Shown: piece by piece, positions 54,540 to 64,000 of the stretch
Position numbering within the stretch: position 1 is the first letter of the stretch
Layout: each line of letters opens with the position of its first letter
Origin: Chloroflexota bacterium
Lineage (GTDB): Bacteria > Chloroflexota > UBA6077 > FW602-bin22 > CADDYW01
Direction of reading: 5' to 3'
Assembly (NCBI GenBank): GCA_902810745.1
Contig: CADDYW010000012.1
Span: 1 to 64,000, forward strand
DNA length: 64,000 nt
Notes under the pieces: generated by a model
Seen by the model: only the letters and a program-made list of their open reading frames with translations
The model's database searches: none
Told to the model about the DNA's origin: nothing
Made by a program: the position numbers and the translations under genes

Positions 54540-57143
54540 GTGTATGTTACCAGGATCCGCGGCGGGTCACGAATGGCTCGGGACTTGCACGCCTTTCTCT
54601 CTGCCAGGCAAAGGGTCCGTCAGGGTGGCGTTCCGATGAGCGAAGCGCGACAATCGGCCAGCCAGGGAGCACAGCTGAAATCTGAGAAGGCGCGCTCGAC
54701 CGAGGTCACCGTGCGCTCCCACACGGCGGGGCAGATTATCGCGCGTGGTCGCAGCCTCGCATTTCAGTACGACCTCTCGACCGGTCACTGGATCCTGCAC
54801 AGTATCGCGCCCGGCCCATCCTGGCAGTGCGGCGGCACCGGACGGGTCCGGTTGATCGATCCCGAAGGACAGATACGTGAGCGAGATGTCGCCAGTGCTG
54901 CACTCGTCTCGTGTCGCGAGGAATGGCGCGAGCAGGGTCGGGCACGGTGCTTTCAGATTCAGCGCTGCTGGCCCGATGGCCTGGCTGTATGCCAGCAATT
55001 CATATTCTGGCCGGATGGCACGGAGCTCGAGGCCGAGCTCTCGATCCGTCCCCCACGAAACTTCCGTTTTGCGCTACGATCTCTTTCGCCACTCGCACCG
55101 CCCGTCCGCTCCATGCCGAACGTATCGCTCGAGGCGACGCCCGAGCTAGCAACACCGCCGAGGCGCAGGATCAGGCCACCGGATCCCCCCTGGTCAAGAC
55201 CGGGCTCGCAGGCCGAGCCGGATCGAGGTTGCGACACGGGAGACCTGGCAGCAGGTCCGTCGCGCGCGGCCGAGACGATGCAGGACGGTGCATCGCCGGG
55301 GAATGGGCAAGAGTATCTGGCCCTTCGCCTTCTCGATCTCGGCTGGTCGACGGCTGAGCCAGCCACGGTGTTACGTCTCCCGCAGGGCACGGAGGTGACG
55401 GCGACCGGACTCGCGGCGCTCGGCGATGAGGAGGGCCGCGCCTGCGTGACGTTTGGCTTTCTCGATGGAGCGCGTTCGGTTGGCGAGTACCGCGCCGTGG
55501 CGTTCACCGACACCCACGTCGGATTGCAGGCGAGCGCCGAGTTTGGCACGATCGACCTGGCACCCAGCGGCGCGACCAGCGGGTCACTCTGGCTCAGCGC
55601 GGCGCCGATCGAGCAATCCTTGCCCGGTTTCGTGTCCGTCTGGCGAGCGCGACACCCGCGACGCGACCGCCGCGGCGCACTCGTGCAGTGGCAGCCGGCC
55701 AATGGTCAGCACGGACCGTCGAGCGAGGCCCAGTTTCTTGATCGACTGGCAGCCGCCTCGGTCTGGCCGGGTGCCCTGGCGCTCGATGTCGTGACGCTCG
55801 GACTGGACTGGTCGACCGTGCCAGGCGATTGGACGCCGGATCCGCTTCGCTTCCCGCACGGCTTGCGCGCGCTCCGTGATGCGACGCGCGGTCAGGATCT
55901 GCGCGCGGGGATCCGGCTGGCTCCGTTTCTCGTCGCACGGTCGTCGAGCACGTTCCAGCAGCATCCGGGCTGGGTCGTACGCTCGCCGGAAGGAGATCCG
56001 GTCGTCGTGGAGGAGAGCGAGCCGGATGTATTCGCGCTCGATCTCAGCCAGCCTTCGGTCGTCGATTGGATCGGGGCCGTCGGCCGTCAGATTCACGACG
56101 AATGGGGCTTTGATCTGATCCAGGCGGATCATCTCGATCAGAGTGTTGTCTCTGGCTGGCACGCCAGCGACAAAGTGTCCGCGATCGAGGCGTACCGACG
56201 CGGGCTGATCGGTTTCCAACAGTCGCTGGCCGGTGCGCCATTGATCGCCGCCGACGCTCCGCTCTTCGCTTCGCTTGACCTGGTCGACGGCGTCTTGAGT
56301 GGCAGCGGAACTCTGCGCCGGGCCGACCCATCCGCGTTACTGCGTGCCTCCCTGAGCGGAATCGGGGCTCTGATCGGGCCGTCGCCGATCTCACTGTCCC
56401 TGGACGGCCAGACGATCGACGAAGCGCGGGCTGCTGCGACGATCGCCTGCTTTGGCGGAGGATTGGTGACCCTGGTGGGCGATCCTGGTGCTTTCCCACC
56501 AGAATGCACCGAGATCTGGCGGTCGTGTGTTCCTCCTTATTGGGAGCGGCCACTGGTGCCAATCACCCCGTTCGCACCCGACGGTCCGACCCTCTTCGGA
56601 GGTCACATCGGCGAGGCGGCGGACGATTACTTTCTGCTCGTCATCCTGAACCCGACGAGCGTTCCGGTCGCGCGGGTCGTGCCGCTGGCGGTACTCGGAT
56701 TGACGAACGGGTGCTATCACGCGTTTGAATTCTGGACTCAGAGCTATCTCGGTGCACTGAGCGAGCGCATCGCCATCGATCGAATCCCAGCCGGTGGATG
56801 CGCGGTCGTCGGATTGCGACCGGTCAGAGATGAGCCGCAGGTCGTCGGTACCTCGCTTCACGTGACGCTGGGGGCTGTCGCGCTTCAGTCGGTGAGCTTC
56901 GATCGCCGCGCCTGCCGATTGCACCTCGTCGTCGGCGCGACCGGAGAGCGCCACGGCACGATCACGGTTGCCCTGCCCCGCGGATGGACGCCCGGACCGA
57001 TCCGGGGGACCGGAGGGGCCTTTGGCGTGCGACTGATGGCACCAATGCTTGCCGAGATCGAATGCGAGTTCAAGGACGTCGCGGACCTCGAGCTGGAGTT
57101 CTGGCCGCAGGGCGCTCTCGCGCAGGCTGCTGCACGCGCGTGA
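54540..57143 (+). CDS. Large GH36-like (melibiase-type) protein, catalytic motifs degenerate
   Basis: An 867-aa cytoplasmic protein with three parts: an N-terminal beta-sandwich (about 60-380), a TIM-barrel part (about 385-660; ALALDVVTLGLDWSTVPGDW, WGFDLIQADHLDQS) and a C-terminal beta domain. The order resembles GH36 alpha-galactosidases. The expected nucleophile region reads LIQADHL and the usual region with acid/base Asp reads LVDGVLSGSGTL, so the second Asp is missing. A GH36 relative that binds without hydrolysing, or acts by other chemistry, is possible. The GTG at 54540 has GAGGT 9 nt upstream, but an ATG at 54636 is also possible. It ends 13 bp from tgt. Confidence 0.7.
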   Translation: MYVTRIRGGSRMARDLHAFLSARQRVRQGGVPMSEARQSASQGAQLKSEKARSTEVTVRSHTAGQIIARGRSLAFQYDLSTGHWILHSIAPGPSWQCGGTGRVRLIDPEGQIRERDVASAALVSCREEWREQGRARCFQIQRCWPDGLAVCQQFIFWPDGTELEAELSIRPPRNFRFALRSLSPLAPPVRSMPNVSLEATPELATPPRRRIRPPDPPWSRPGSQAEPDRGCDTGDLAAGPSRAAETMQDGASPGNGQEYLALRLLDLGWSTAEPATVLRLPQGTEVTATGLAALGDEEGRACVTFGFLDGARSVGEYRAVAFTDTHVGLQASAEFGTIDLAPSGATSGSLWLSAAPIEQSLPGFVSVWRARHPRRDRRGALVQWQPANGQHGPSSEAQFLDRLAAASVWPGALALDVVTLGLDWSTVPGDWTPDPLRFPHGLRALRDATRGQDLRAGIRLAPFLVARSSSTFQQHPGWVVRSPEGDPVVVEESEPDVFALDLSQPSVVDWIGAVGRQIHDEWGFDLIQADHLDQSVVSGWHASDKVSAIEAYRRGLIGFQQSLAGAPLIAADAPLFASLDLVDGVLSGSGTLRRADPSALLRASLSGIGALIGPSPISLSLDGQTIDEARAAATIACFGGGLVTLVGDPGAFPPECTEIWRSCVPPYWERPLVPITPFAPDGPTLFGGHIGEAADDYFLLVILNPTSVPVARVVPLAVLGLTNGCYHAFEFWTQSYLGALSERIAIDRIPAGGCAVVGLRPVRDEPQVVGTSLHVTLGAVALQSVSFDRRACRLHLVVGATGERHGTITVALPRGWTPGPIRGTGGAFGVRLMAPMLAEIECEFKDVADLELEFWPQGALAQAAARA

Positions 57144-57156
57144 GCCGTCGGTCTCG

Positions 57157-58341
57157 TCAGGCGGCTCGATAGCGGGCGAGGACCTCCGCTTTGAGCTCGG
57201 CGAACGAGCCATCCGCGATGCTCTGACGGATCCGCGCCACCAGTGTCAGGATGAAGTGGAGATTGTGAATCGTCGCGAGCCGGTACCCCAGAATCTCCTC
57301 GGCAACGAAAAGGTGCCGCAGGTAGGCACGGCTGAAGTGACGGCAGGTGTAGCAGGGACAGGCCTCGTCGATTGGTGCCATATCCTCGCGATACACCACC
57401 TTCCGGATACTAATCCGCCCATCGGCCGTGTACAGGCTCCCGTGCCTGGCCAGACGGGTCGGCGCGACGCAATCGAAGGTGTCGATCCCGCGCTCGACAG
57501 ACGCGAAGAGATCTTCGGGCTCGCCGATACCCAGGAGGTGCCGTGGCTTCTCTTCAGGCAGGAGAGGGATCGTCCAGTCGAGCACGTCGTGCATATCGCT
57601 CTTCGATCGACCAAGCGATCCTCCGATCGCCAGCCCGAAGAATGGTAGAGCTCCCACGACGCGCGCACTATGTTCGCGCAGATCCTGATAAGCGCCTCCC
57701 TGGACGATGCCATAGAGCCCCTGGTTCGTCGACGTCCAGGCGTCGAGGCAGCGGGCAGCCCAGCGGTGGGTGCGCTCCATCGCATCGCGCGTGTACGCGT
57801 AGTCCGACAGCGGTGACGTGCACTCGTCGAACGCCAGAATCAGATCCGCGCTGAGCTGCTGCTGGACCGTGATCGAGATTTCGGGCGTCAGGACCTGCCG
57901 CGAGCCGTCGAGGTGAGAGGCGAACTCGACGCCGTCGTCGGTGACACGGGCAAGCGCTTTTCGTGACGGCCGAGTGGGCGCTTCGACGTCGCCGGGGAAC
58001 ATCTTGGCGATCTTGCCGACGCCGTGCTCCAGCGCAAGACCAAGGCTGAAGGCCTGGTAGCCTCCCGAGTCCGTCATGATCGTCCCGGGCCACGCCATGA
58101 ATCGATGCAGGCCGCCGAGCCGCTGGATGAGCTCGGCCCCGGGTCGGAGGAACAGATGGTAGGTGTTTGCCAGAATGCCCTGTGCACCGATCGCACGCAG
58201 GTCGTCGGGGGTGAGCGTTTTCACCGTCGCCTGCGTCCCAACGGGAAAGAACGCCGGAGTCTCGACGACCCCGTGCGGAGTTTCGATGCGGCCGGTTCTG
58301 GCCCTCCCGTGCTGGTCAAGAACGTGGAATTTCAGTGTCAT
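57157..58341 (-). CDS. tgt: tRNA-guanine transglycosylase
   Basis: Exchanges guanine 34 in tRNAs with GUN anticodons for a 7-deazaguanine base (preQ1 in most bacteria, queuine in eukaryotes and some salvaging bacteria). The 394 aa length is standard. Motifs are intact: NTYHLFLRPGAELI, MTDSGGYQAFSL (active-site Asp), FDECTSPLSDY, GIVQGGAYQDLREHSA, FDCVAPTRLARHG (nucleophile Asp) and the zinc-site cysteines in CPCYTCRHF. It is 2 bp downstream of qng1, with which it shares an operon; that pairing implies queuine use. Confidence 0.95.
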   Translation of the reverse strand: MTLKFHVLDQHGRARTGRIETPHGVVETPAFFPVGTQATVKTLTPDDLRAIGAQGILANTYHLFLRPGAELIQRLGGLHRFMAWPGTIMTDSGGYQAFSLGLALEHGVGKIAKMFPGDVEAPTRPSRKALARVTDDGVEFASHLDGSRQVLTPEISITVQQQLSADLILAFDECTSPLSDYAYTRDAMERTHRWAARCLDAWTSTNQGLYGIVQGGAYQDLREHSARVVGALPFFGLAIGGSLGRSKSDMHDVLDWTIPLLPEEKPRHLLGIGEPEDLFASVERGIDTFDCVAPTRLARHGSLYTADGRISIRKVVYREDMAPIDEACPCYTCRHFSRAYLRHLFVAEEILGYRLATIHNLHFILTLVARIRQSIADGSFAELKAEVLARYRAA

Positions 58342-58343
58342 CG

Positions 58344-59315
58344 TCAGTAGTAGATCGTCCGCGTAAGATGATACGGCTGAGTGCTGGTCGGCAGGGTCTG
58401 GCTGAGCTCCCAGAGATACCAGTCGATCTCGAAGGCGCGCAGCGAGACTCCGCGCTCGAGCAGGGCTCGGCGCAGGAACTCGACAGCCCAGATCGTCGCG
58501 GCGCGGATCTCGACTTCGCCGCCACTGCCCGGAGGCAGCAGAACGCGATGGTCGATCGTCTGCGCTAATGCGTCGGCGTAGACCAGGATGCCGAGATGCC
58601 GCAGGATCTGCGGTACTTTGTAATCGGCGAACGCCGTCAGCTTGTCGAGGTCGGAGAGATTGCCCCAGTCCGCACCGCCGCTTGCACCGTAGAGGTCGCT
58701 ACAGCAGATCTGGGCACGTTTGTAGAAGTGCACCGGATAGCTGCCATAGCTTGCAACGTCCGCAAACGAGGAAAACTCTTCCGCGAGCAGCCGGGTGAGC
58801 TGAAGGGCGTTCCGGTCCGCGCGATCGATCGCGTTGACGAACAGGCCCCCGTAGCGATCACTCAGGACCTGGCCGACCTCGCGCAGAGCAGCCGCGCGCT
58901 CGGCCAGCAGAGGAATCTGCCCTTCGCCGCGCAGGACATCTGCAACCTCCTCGTCGGACACGCGTGCCAGGTAGCCCGCGTCGACGAGGGGCACGCCCTC
59001 GTCGAGCGCGCGACGGAGCGCTGCCACCAGTGCCCAGTAGCCATCGAGCGTCTCGCCGTGGACCGTTACGCGCCAGCGCGCCTGGCCAGGATCGGGCCAG
59101 AACGAGAAGTTCAGCGTATCCACGACAAGCACGAAGTTGGCAACCCACGGCTCCGTTCCACACACGTGCCGTGTGCAGTCGTAGGCTGGCGTCGGAAGCT
59201 GCCTGGCCGCGAGGTCATCGGCGACGGCGGCGATCCGATCGTGATTGATCTCGACGTACCGTGCGTTCTCGACGACGAATCGGGTCGTCGCGAGGACCAC
59301 GGAGTGCTGCTGCAT
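58344..59315 (-). CDS. Queuosine 5-prime-phosphate N-glycosylase (DUF2419/Qng1 family)
   Basis: A 323-aa enzyme of the queuosine-salvage family DUF2419, which releases queuine from queuosine monophosphate. The family signatures are present: VANFVLVVDTLNFSFWPD near residue 60 and FADYKVPQILRHLGIL near residue 225, with RAQICCSDLYG between. It is the first gene of a pair with tgt (2 bp apart). The ATG is preceded by GAGGG, and the leader contains TATACTGTATGC with dyad symmetry that could be a promoter/operator. Confidence 0.9.
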   Translation of the reverse strand: MQQHSVVLATTRFVVENARYVEINHDRIAAVADDLAARQLPTPAYDCTRHVCGTEPWVANFVLVVDTLNFSFWPDPGQARWRVTVHGETLDGYWALVAALRRALDEGVPLVDAGYLARVSDEEVADVLRGEGQIPLLAERAAALREVGQVLSDRYGGLFVNAIDRADRNALQLTRLLAEEFSSFADVASYGSYPVHFYKRAQICCSDLYGASGGADWGNLSDLDKLTAFADYKVPQILRHLGILVYADALAQTIDHRVLLPPGSGGEVEIRAATIWAVEFLRRALLERGVSLRAFEIDWYLWELSQTLPTSTQPYHLTRTIYY

Positions 59316-59596
59316 GAGCGTCCCTCACCGACAGAAATATATTGCATACAGTATACCATAAGCCCGATCCTGGCGGCACGTCCCGTGCGCTGGCACCAGC
59401 TCTTCATGGTAGCGTGGTCTGACCGAAGTGGAAAGCGCCGCGTTGCGACGACCATCGCTCGCCCAATCCCGCGTGCGATGGCGGGGAACGTCCGACCAGG
59501 ATTGGCGGCGTGCTCGTCTGGGCTGTCCCACGTCATCAGGTTTCTGGCGGCCGGCAGTGCACGAATGCCGCCGCGGGTCGTGTAAAATGGAACGGT

Positions 59597-62344
59597 ATGA
59601 TGATCCATCGCGTGCCGATCGAGCAGCTCCGCGACGACGTGCGCTTTCTTGGCCAGCTTCTTGGCGAAGTACTCGTGGAGCAATCCGGGCCGGATCTCTT
59701 CACGCTGGTCGAACGCGTCCGGGCAGATGCCATCGCCGCGCGCGACCGTGGGACGCCGGTTGATGCACACCTGGTCGACGAGATCGACGCCCTGCCGGAG
59801 CAGCAGATGTCCGACCTGGTGCGCTCCTTTACCCTCTATTTCCATCTCGTCAACGCGGCAGAAGAGCATCACCGTCTGCGGTCTTTGCGCCAGCGTACCC
59901 TGGCCCAGCCAACCGAGCCGCGCCCCGAATCGATTGACGCGGCAATACGGACGCTGCGCGCCCGTGGAGTGACGTCCGCCGAGATTCGCAGCTTCCTCTC
60001 GCGGCTGAGCATTCGACCCGTGCTGACGGCACATCCGAGCGAAGCGCGTCGCCGAACGATCCTTCAGCACCTGCAGCGCATCGGACGGCTGATCGCCGAG
60101 CTGGATCGCGTCGGCGCCCGCGACGGTGTCCTGGCAGGCCTGCTCGAAGAGGTGACCCTGCTCTGGCAGACTGACGAGGTGCGATCGACGCGCCCGACGC
60201 CGCTGGACGAGGTGCGGAACGGTCTCTTCTTCTTCGATCAGACGCTGTTTGACGTGGTTCCGACGATCTATCGCGATCTCGCCCAGGCGCTCAGGACGAG
60301 CTATCCGGCGGACGCGTGGACCGTGCCTCCGTTCCTTCGGTTCTCGACCTGGATCGGCGGGGACCGGGACGGGAATCCCCTGGTCACCGATGCCGTCACC
60401 CTCGAGGCGCTGGCGATGCACCGCGCGCTGGCACTGAGTCGGTATCGGGCTGACGTCGTGGCTCTTCAACGTTCGCTGAGCTCCTCGGTGCACCGTGTCG
60501 GCGTTTCGGCTGCCCTCCTGGATGCGATCGCGGGCTACGCCGAGGAGCTGGGAGAGGTCGGCAAGGCAATCCTCGAACGGAACCAGACCGAGCCGTACCG
60601 CCAGATGCTCGCGCTCATCGACGAGCGCTTGCGGCGCACCGAGGAGAATGTCGTCGGCGGCTACGCCGACGCGGCCGACTTCCTCGCCGATCTCGATTGC
60701 ATTGCCGCGAGCCTGATCGAGCATCGTGGTCAGCGCATCGCCGACGGAGCGCTCCAGGATCTACGCTGGCGCGTTCGGGCGTTTGGCTTCCATCTGGCCG
60801 AGCTCGAGATTCGCGAGCACAGCGCTCGCCACGCCGAGGCGCTGGCCGAGATCTTCGCGGCAACCAATGTCTGCCCGAACTACCTCGCCCTGAGTGACGC
60901 GGAACGCACGCGGCTGCTCGCCGCCGAGATTGTCAATCCGCGCCCGCTCATTCCCGCCGAGCTGAAGTTCGAACCCGCGACCGTGCGCGTCGTCGAGCTG
61001 TTCCGAACGATTCGCGTTGCGCAACGCCGATTCGGTCATGCGGCGTGCCACCACTACATCATCAGCATGACCCACGGCGTATCCGACGTTCTTGCGGTCG
61101 TCCTCCTGGCGAAGGAAGCCGGACTGATCGACGTGCGTGAGTCTCTCCCGCCGCGGTCCAGCCTGCGGATCGTTCCGTTGTTCGAAGGGATCGACGATCT
61201 GCGGGTCGCGGCGAAGATTCTCCGCGATCTCCTAGACGTCCCCGCGTATCGGCGCGCGCTCGCTGCCGCGGGCGACGTACAGGAGATCATGCTTGGCTAC
61301 TCCGACACGAATAAAGATGGCGGCTTCCTCGCCGCGAATGCTCGGCTCTACGAGGCACAGGATCCCCTGGCCCACGTCTGCTCCGAGCACGGAGTCCAGG
61401 TCGAGCTGTTTCATGGCCGTGGCGGAGCAATCGGGCGCGGCGGCGGCCCGATGGGACGCGCAATTGCAGCACTGTCGCCGCGCGCGTTGAACGCGCGGCT
61501 GAAGTTCACCGAGCAGGGAGAGGTCGTCTTCGCCCGATACGGCAACCCGGGCATCGCCCACCGTCACCTGGAGCAGATCGTCCACGCGACGCTGCTTGCC
61601 GGGCTGGAGCCACGCCGCGGGCACGTGCCCGCGAAGACGATGCATCTCTGGCACGCCACGCTGGATGACCTTGCCGAGCGGTCGCTTGTCGCCTATCGTA
61701 CGCTCGTGCGACAGACGCCGGGGTTCGATCGGTACTTTCGCGAAGCAACGCCGTTCCCGGAAATCGCCGAGCACACGATTGCCTCGCGGCCGGTGAGCCG
61801 GTCGGCGGCGCAAAGCCTCGAGGACGTGCGGGCGATTCCGTGGGGCTTTAGCTGGACGCAGTGTCGGGTCAATCTTCCTGGCTGGTATGGTGTCGGAAGC
61901 GCGGTCGCGGGGTACCGTGCCGATCATCCAGGCGGCGAGGAGCTCTTGCAGGAGATGTACCGCGGCTGGCCGGTTTTTCGCAGCATGATCGACAACTGCC
62001 AGATCAGCCTGGCGACGGCAGATCTGGCCATTGCTCGGCTCTACCGTGATGCTGTGACCGACCCGGAGCTGGCAGCGCGAATCTTCGCCATGATCGCCGC
62101 CGAGTACGAGCGGTCAAAAGAGGCAGTCCTGATGATGACCAGCCAGCGCGAGCTGCTCGAGCGATCTCCCGTCTTGCTGCAGTCGATTCGGCTGCGCAAT
62201 CCATACGTCGATCCCCTGCACATCGTGCAGGCAGCGCTGTTGCGAACGCTGCGTCGCGGAGGGCTCTACGGAGACCGTCGGCCGGTCAATCTGGTTCTGC
62301 AGACGATCAACGGCATTGCTGCGGGTGTCCAGACGACCGGCTGA
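59597..62344 (+). CDS. ppc: Phosphoenolpyruvate carboxylase
   Basis: Makes oxaloacetate from PEP and bicarbonate to feed the TCA cycle. 915 aa from the ATG at 59597 fits the family. Motifs are intact: [13 protein letters not shown] (catalytic His about 146), [39 protein letters not shown] and the C-terminal [14 protein letters not shown] second ATG follows immediately at 59600. A TAAAAT at 59583-59588 sits so close that a near-leaderless transcript is possible. pgi starts 12 bp after the stop. Confidence 0.96.
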   Translation: MMIHRVPIEQLRDDVRFLGQLLGEVLVEQSGPDLFTLVERVRADAIAARDRGTPVDAHLVDEIDALPEQQMSDLVRSFTLYFHLVNAAEEHHRLRSLRQRTLAQPTEPRPESIDAAIRTLRARGVTSAEIRSFLSRLSIRPVLTAHPSEARRRTILQHLQRIGRLIAELDRVGARDGVLAGLLEEVTLLWQTDEVRSTRPTPLDEVRNGLFFFDQTLFDVVPTIYRDLAQALRTSYPADAWTVPPFLRFSTWIGGDRDGNPLVTDAVTLEALAMHRALALSRYRADVVALQRSLSSSVHRVGVSAALLDAIAGYAEELGEVGKAILERNQTEPYRQMLALIDERLRRTEENVVGGYADAADFLADLDCIAASLIEHRGQRIADGALQDLRWRVRAFGFHLAELEIREHSARHAEALAEIFAATNVCPNYLALSDAERTRLLAAEIVNPRPLIPAELKFEPATVRVVELFRTIRVAQRRFGHAACHHYIISMTHGVSDVLAVVLLAKEAGLIDVRESLPPRSSLRIVPLFEGIDDLRVAAKILRDLLDVPAYRRALAAAGDVQEIMLGYSDTNKDGGFLAANARLYEAQDPLAHVCSEHGVQVELFHGRGGAIGRGGGPMGRAIAALSPRALNARLKFTEQGEVVFARYGNPGIAHRHLEQIVHATLLAGLEPRRGHVPAKTMHLWHATLDDLAERSLVAYRTLVRQTPGFDRYFREATPFPEIAEHTIASRPVSRSAAQSLEDVRAIPWGFSWTQCRVNLPGWYGVGSAVAGYRADHPGGEELLQEMYRGWPVFRSMIDNCQISLATADLAIARLYRDAVTDPELAARIFAMIAAEYERSKEAVLMMTSQRELLERSPVLLQSIRLRNPYVDPLHIVQAALLRTLRRGGLYGDRRPVNLVLQTINGIAAGVQTTG

Positions 62345-62356
62345 AGGAGGCGATCG

Positions 62357-63793
62357 ATGGTGGCGATTGCACACGCTGCGTCCGACCGGTGGACGCATCA
62401 GCGCGTTCGCTTCGACTTTACGAACCTCCTGGCCGAGTCAGTCGGCAGCGCGCATGGCGTGACACTTCGGGAGCTCCGCGCAATGGCCCCGCGCGCCGCG
62501 GACGCAGCACGGTGGCTGCAGCACCTGCGTGCGAGCGGTCAGGTCGAGTGGATGGACCTGCCGTACCAGCGCGGGGTGGTAGAGCGGGTCGTCACGTTTG
62601 CCGACAACCTCGCGACCCGTTGCGAAGCGTTCGTGGTGCTTGGCATCGGAGGATCGGCACTGGGTGCAATTGCGCTCCACACGGCTCTGAACCATCCCTT
62701 CTACAATGAGCTGGCGCCCGCGCAGCGTGGCAATCGTCCCCGAGTCTACGTGCTGGATAACGTTGATCCGGACTTCGTCGCAGGTGCTCTGGACCGCCTG
62801 GATCTCCGTCGGACCGTGTTCAACGTCGTCACGAAGTCCGGCAGCACTGCCGAGACGATGGCACAGCTCGCGATTGTTCGGGACCGGCTTCGCGCCGCGC
62901 TCGGAGCCGCCGCTGCCGACCACATCGTCGCGACGACTGACGCGGCGCGTGGTGATCTCCACGCGCTCGCGGAGCAGGAAGGGTATGCGTTGTTCGAGAT
63001 CCCACCGACGGTCGGGGGCCGCTTCTCGGTTCTCTCGCCGGTGGGACTGCTGCCAGCAGCGGTGAGCGGAATCGACGTCCGCGAGCTGCTGGCCGGCGCC
63101 GCGGAAGCCGATGCCTCGTGTCGTGACGACGACCTCTGGGTGAATCCGGCCCTGCTCAACGCGACAGCTCATTATCTGCTCTATGAGCGTGGGAAGCACA
63201 TCACGGTGCTGATGCCGTACAGCCAGAAGCTGCGTGGTCTGGCAGACTGGTTTCGACAGCTCTGGGCCGAAAGTCTCGGCAAGACATGCCAGGTGGACGC
63301 GAGGACCATCGAGGTCGGTCCAACTCCAGTCAGCGCACTCGGCGTCACCGATCAACACTCGCAGCTTCAGCTCTACCTGGATGGACCGCCGGACAAGGTT
63401 ATCACGTTCGTCGCGGTCGATCGCTTCGACCGGGTGGTTGCGATTCCACCCACGCACCTGGGGCTGGGCAGCGTGGATTACCTCGGTGGTCACACGCTCA
63501 ACGAGCTGATCAATGCCGAGCGGGTTGCCACGGCGCTGACGTTGACGCGGAGGCATCGGCCGAACTGCACATTCCTGCTTCCGGAGCTACGAGCATTCAC
63601 CGTCGGTCAGCTGATATATCTACTCGAAGTTCAGACCGCGCTGATTGGGCACTTGCTCGGGGTCAACCCCTTCGATCAGCCGGCGGTCGAAGCCGGGAAA
63701 GAGGCGACCTACGCACTGCTAGGCCGACCAGGCTACACCGCCCAGGCCCAGAGACTTGCCCGACGGCTGGGCATGGGCCGAAAGATTCTCTGA
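62357..63793 (+). CDS. pgi: Glucose-6-phosphate isomerase
   Basis: Interconverts glucose-6-phosphate and fructose-6-phosphate in glycolysis. The 478 aa form is the shorter bacterial type. Motifs include VLGIGGSALGAIAL (sugar-phosphate loop), NVVTKSGSTAETMAQ (phosphate-binding Ser/Thr), PPTVGGRFSVLSPVGLLPAAVSG and the later active-site Glu/His region. An AAGGAGG site lies just before the ATG and overlaps the ppc end, so pgi is co-translated with ppc. Confidence 0.94.
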   Translation: MVAIAHAASDRWTHQRVRFDFTNLLAESVGSAHGVTLRELRAMAPRAADAARWLQHLRASGQVEWMDLPYQRGVVERVVTFADNLATRCEAFVVLGIGGSALGAIALHTALNHPFYNELAPAQRGNRPRVYVLDNVDPDFVAGALDRLDLRRTVFNVVTKSGSTAETMAQLAIVRDRLRAALGAAAADHIVATTDAARGDLHALAEQEGYALFEIPPTVGGRFSVLSPVGLLPAAVSGIDVRELLAGAAEADASCRDDDLWVNPALLNATAHYLLYERGKHITVLMPYSQKLRGLADWFRQLWAESLGKTCQVDARTIEVGPTPVSALGVTDQHSQLQLYLDGPPDKVITFVAVDRFDRVVAIPPTHLGLGSVDYLGGHTLNELINAERVATALTLTRRHRPNCTFLLPELRAFTVGQLIYLLEVQTALIGHLLGVNPFDQPAVEAGKEATYALLGRPGYTAQAQRLARRLGMGRKIL

Positions 63794-63821
63794 CGTCATC
63801 GCCGGAGGCTGACTTCTCGAG

Positions 63822-63827
63822 TATAAT
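63822..63827 (+). promoter_or_regulatory. Consensus -10 element for ruvB
   Basis: A perfect TATAAT lies 38 bp before the ruvB ATG, in the gap after pgi. A matching -35 is not visible at 16-18 bp spacing. Confidence 0.5.
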
Positions 63828-63865
63828 AGGTCCGAACGAATGTCCGGAACGTGAAAGGCGTACCA

Positions 63866-64000
63866 ATGGCAGATCGTGTCGTCGGTCCCCAAGCGCGAGC
63901 TGAAGACGATGCGCTCGATCTCAGCCTCCGACCGAAGAGGCTAGATGAGTACATTGGACAGGATCGGGTCAAGGAGAATCTGAAGATCTTCATCCAGGCG
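63866..64000 (+). CDS. ruvB: Holliday junction DNA helicase RuvB (5-prime part only)
   Basis: The first 45 codons of RuvB, cut by the window end. The visible N-terminus contains [20 protein letters not shown], the typical start of the RuvB AAA+ motor that drives branch migration with RuvA. AAAGG lies 7 nt before the ATG. Confidence 0.92.
   Translation, partial: MADRVVGPQARAEDDALDLSLRPKRLDEYIGQDRVKENLKIFIQA

Noticed and set aside
59111-60724. A 537-codon minus-strand frame opposite ppc
   Set aside because: It overlaps the intact N-terminal half of PEP carboxylase and has no recognisable protein sequence.

Overview
The window is high-GC bacterial chromosome (well above 60% GC by eye) with dense, mostly short-spaced operons, GTG/TTG starts and GGAGG-type ribosome sites. 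The gene mix suggests a Chloroflexota bacterium, probably of the Thermomicrobia/Sphaerobacter type: a heme A synthase-farnesyltransferase fusion beside a caa3-type oxidase, two TIGR00374-type membrane proteins, a KGG-repeat stress protein, a class E/F-like sortase, RtcB with archease, a DUF2419/Qng1 queuosine-salvage enzyme next to tgt, and several secreted Pro/Thr-rich proteins. This placement is inference from gene content; no search was run. I see no phage, insertion sequence, CRISPR array or rRNA. One tRNA-Leu(TAA) is present.

Layout. 0-7 kb: a membrane-anchored GH5 glycosidase faces an operon of two flippase-like proteins, an FAD oxidoreductase, UDP-glucose dehydrogenase and a GNAT acetyltransferase, probably a surface-glycan module. 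7-11 kb: PIG-L deacetylase, a PIN/NYN-type nuclease, a Gfo/Idh/MocA-like protein and a DUF1786 protein. 11-18.4 kb: CtaA-CtaB fusion divergent from ctaCDEF, ctaG and a small membrane protein; both promoters are readable. 18.5-23.2 kb: an AA_synth-family gene with a GlcD-like oxidase, an MFS exporter, a KGG-repeat protein with a near-consensus promoter, and a hydrolase. 23.3-28.6 kb: an OmpR/HK pair, a lone receiver protein and an HtrA protease preceded by an 11-bp-periodic repeat array, then a zinc-ribbon/AT-hook protein, a strong terminator and a Tat-exported cupredoxin.

28.8-44.9 kb: a lipoprotein overlapping purD, a NYN nuclease with two LOTUS-like domains, a second GH5 enzyme carrying CBM3, two MFS transporters, a GT4 glycosyltransferase, an NHL protein, secreted proteins and an enolase-superfamily enzyme. 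45-53 kb: a GH-like TIM barrel, a DinB-like protein, and a minus-strand run sortase-TrmH-RtcB-archease-MlrC in which rtcB and archease overlap by 4 bp. 53.3-54.1 kb has no convincing gene, only strong GC hairpins. 54-64 kb: tRNA-Leu, a large GH36-like protein with degenerate catalytic motifs, the qng1-tgt pair, ppc-pgi, and the start of ruvB running off the end.

The best candidates for something new are the NYN-LOTUS-winged helix-LOTUS protein, the 11-bp repeat operator in front of the receiver/HtrA pair, the dyad inside the ctaC promoter spacer, and the compact queuine-salvage operon.
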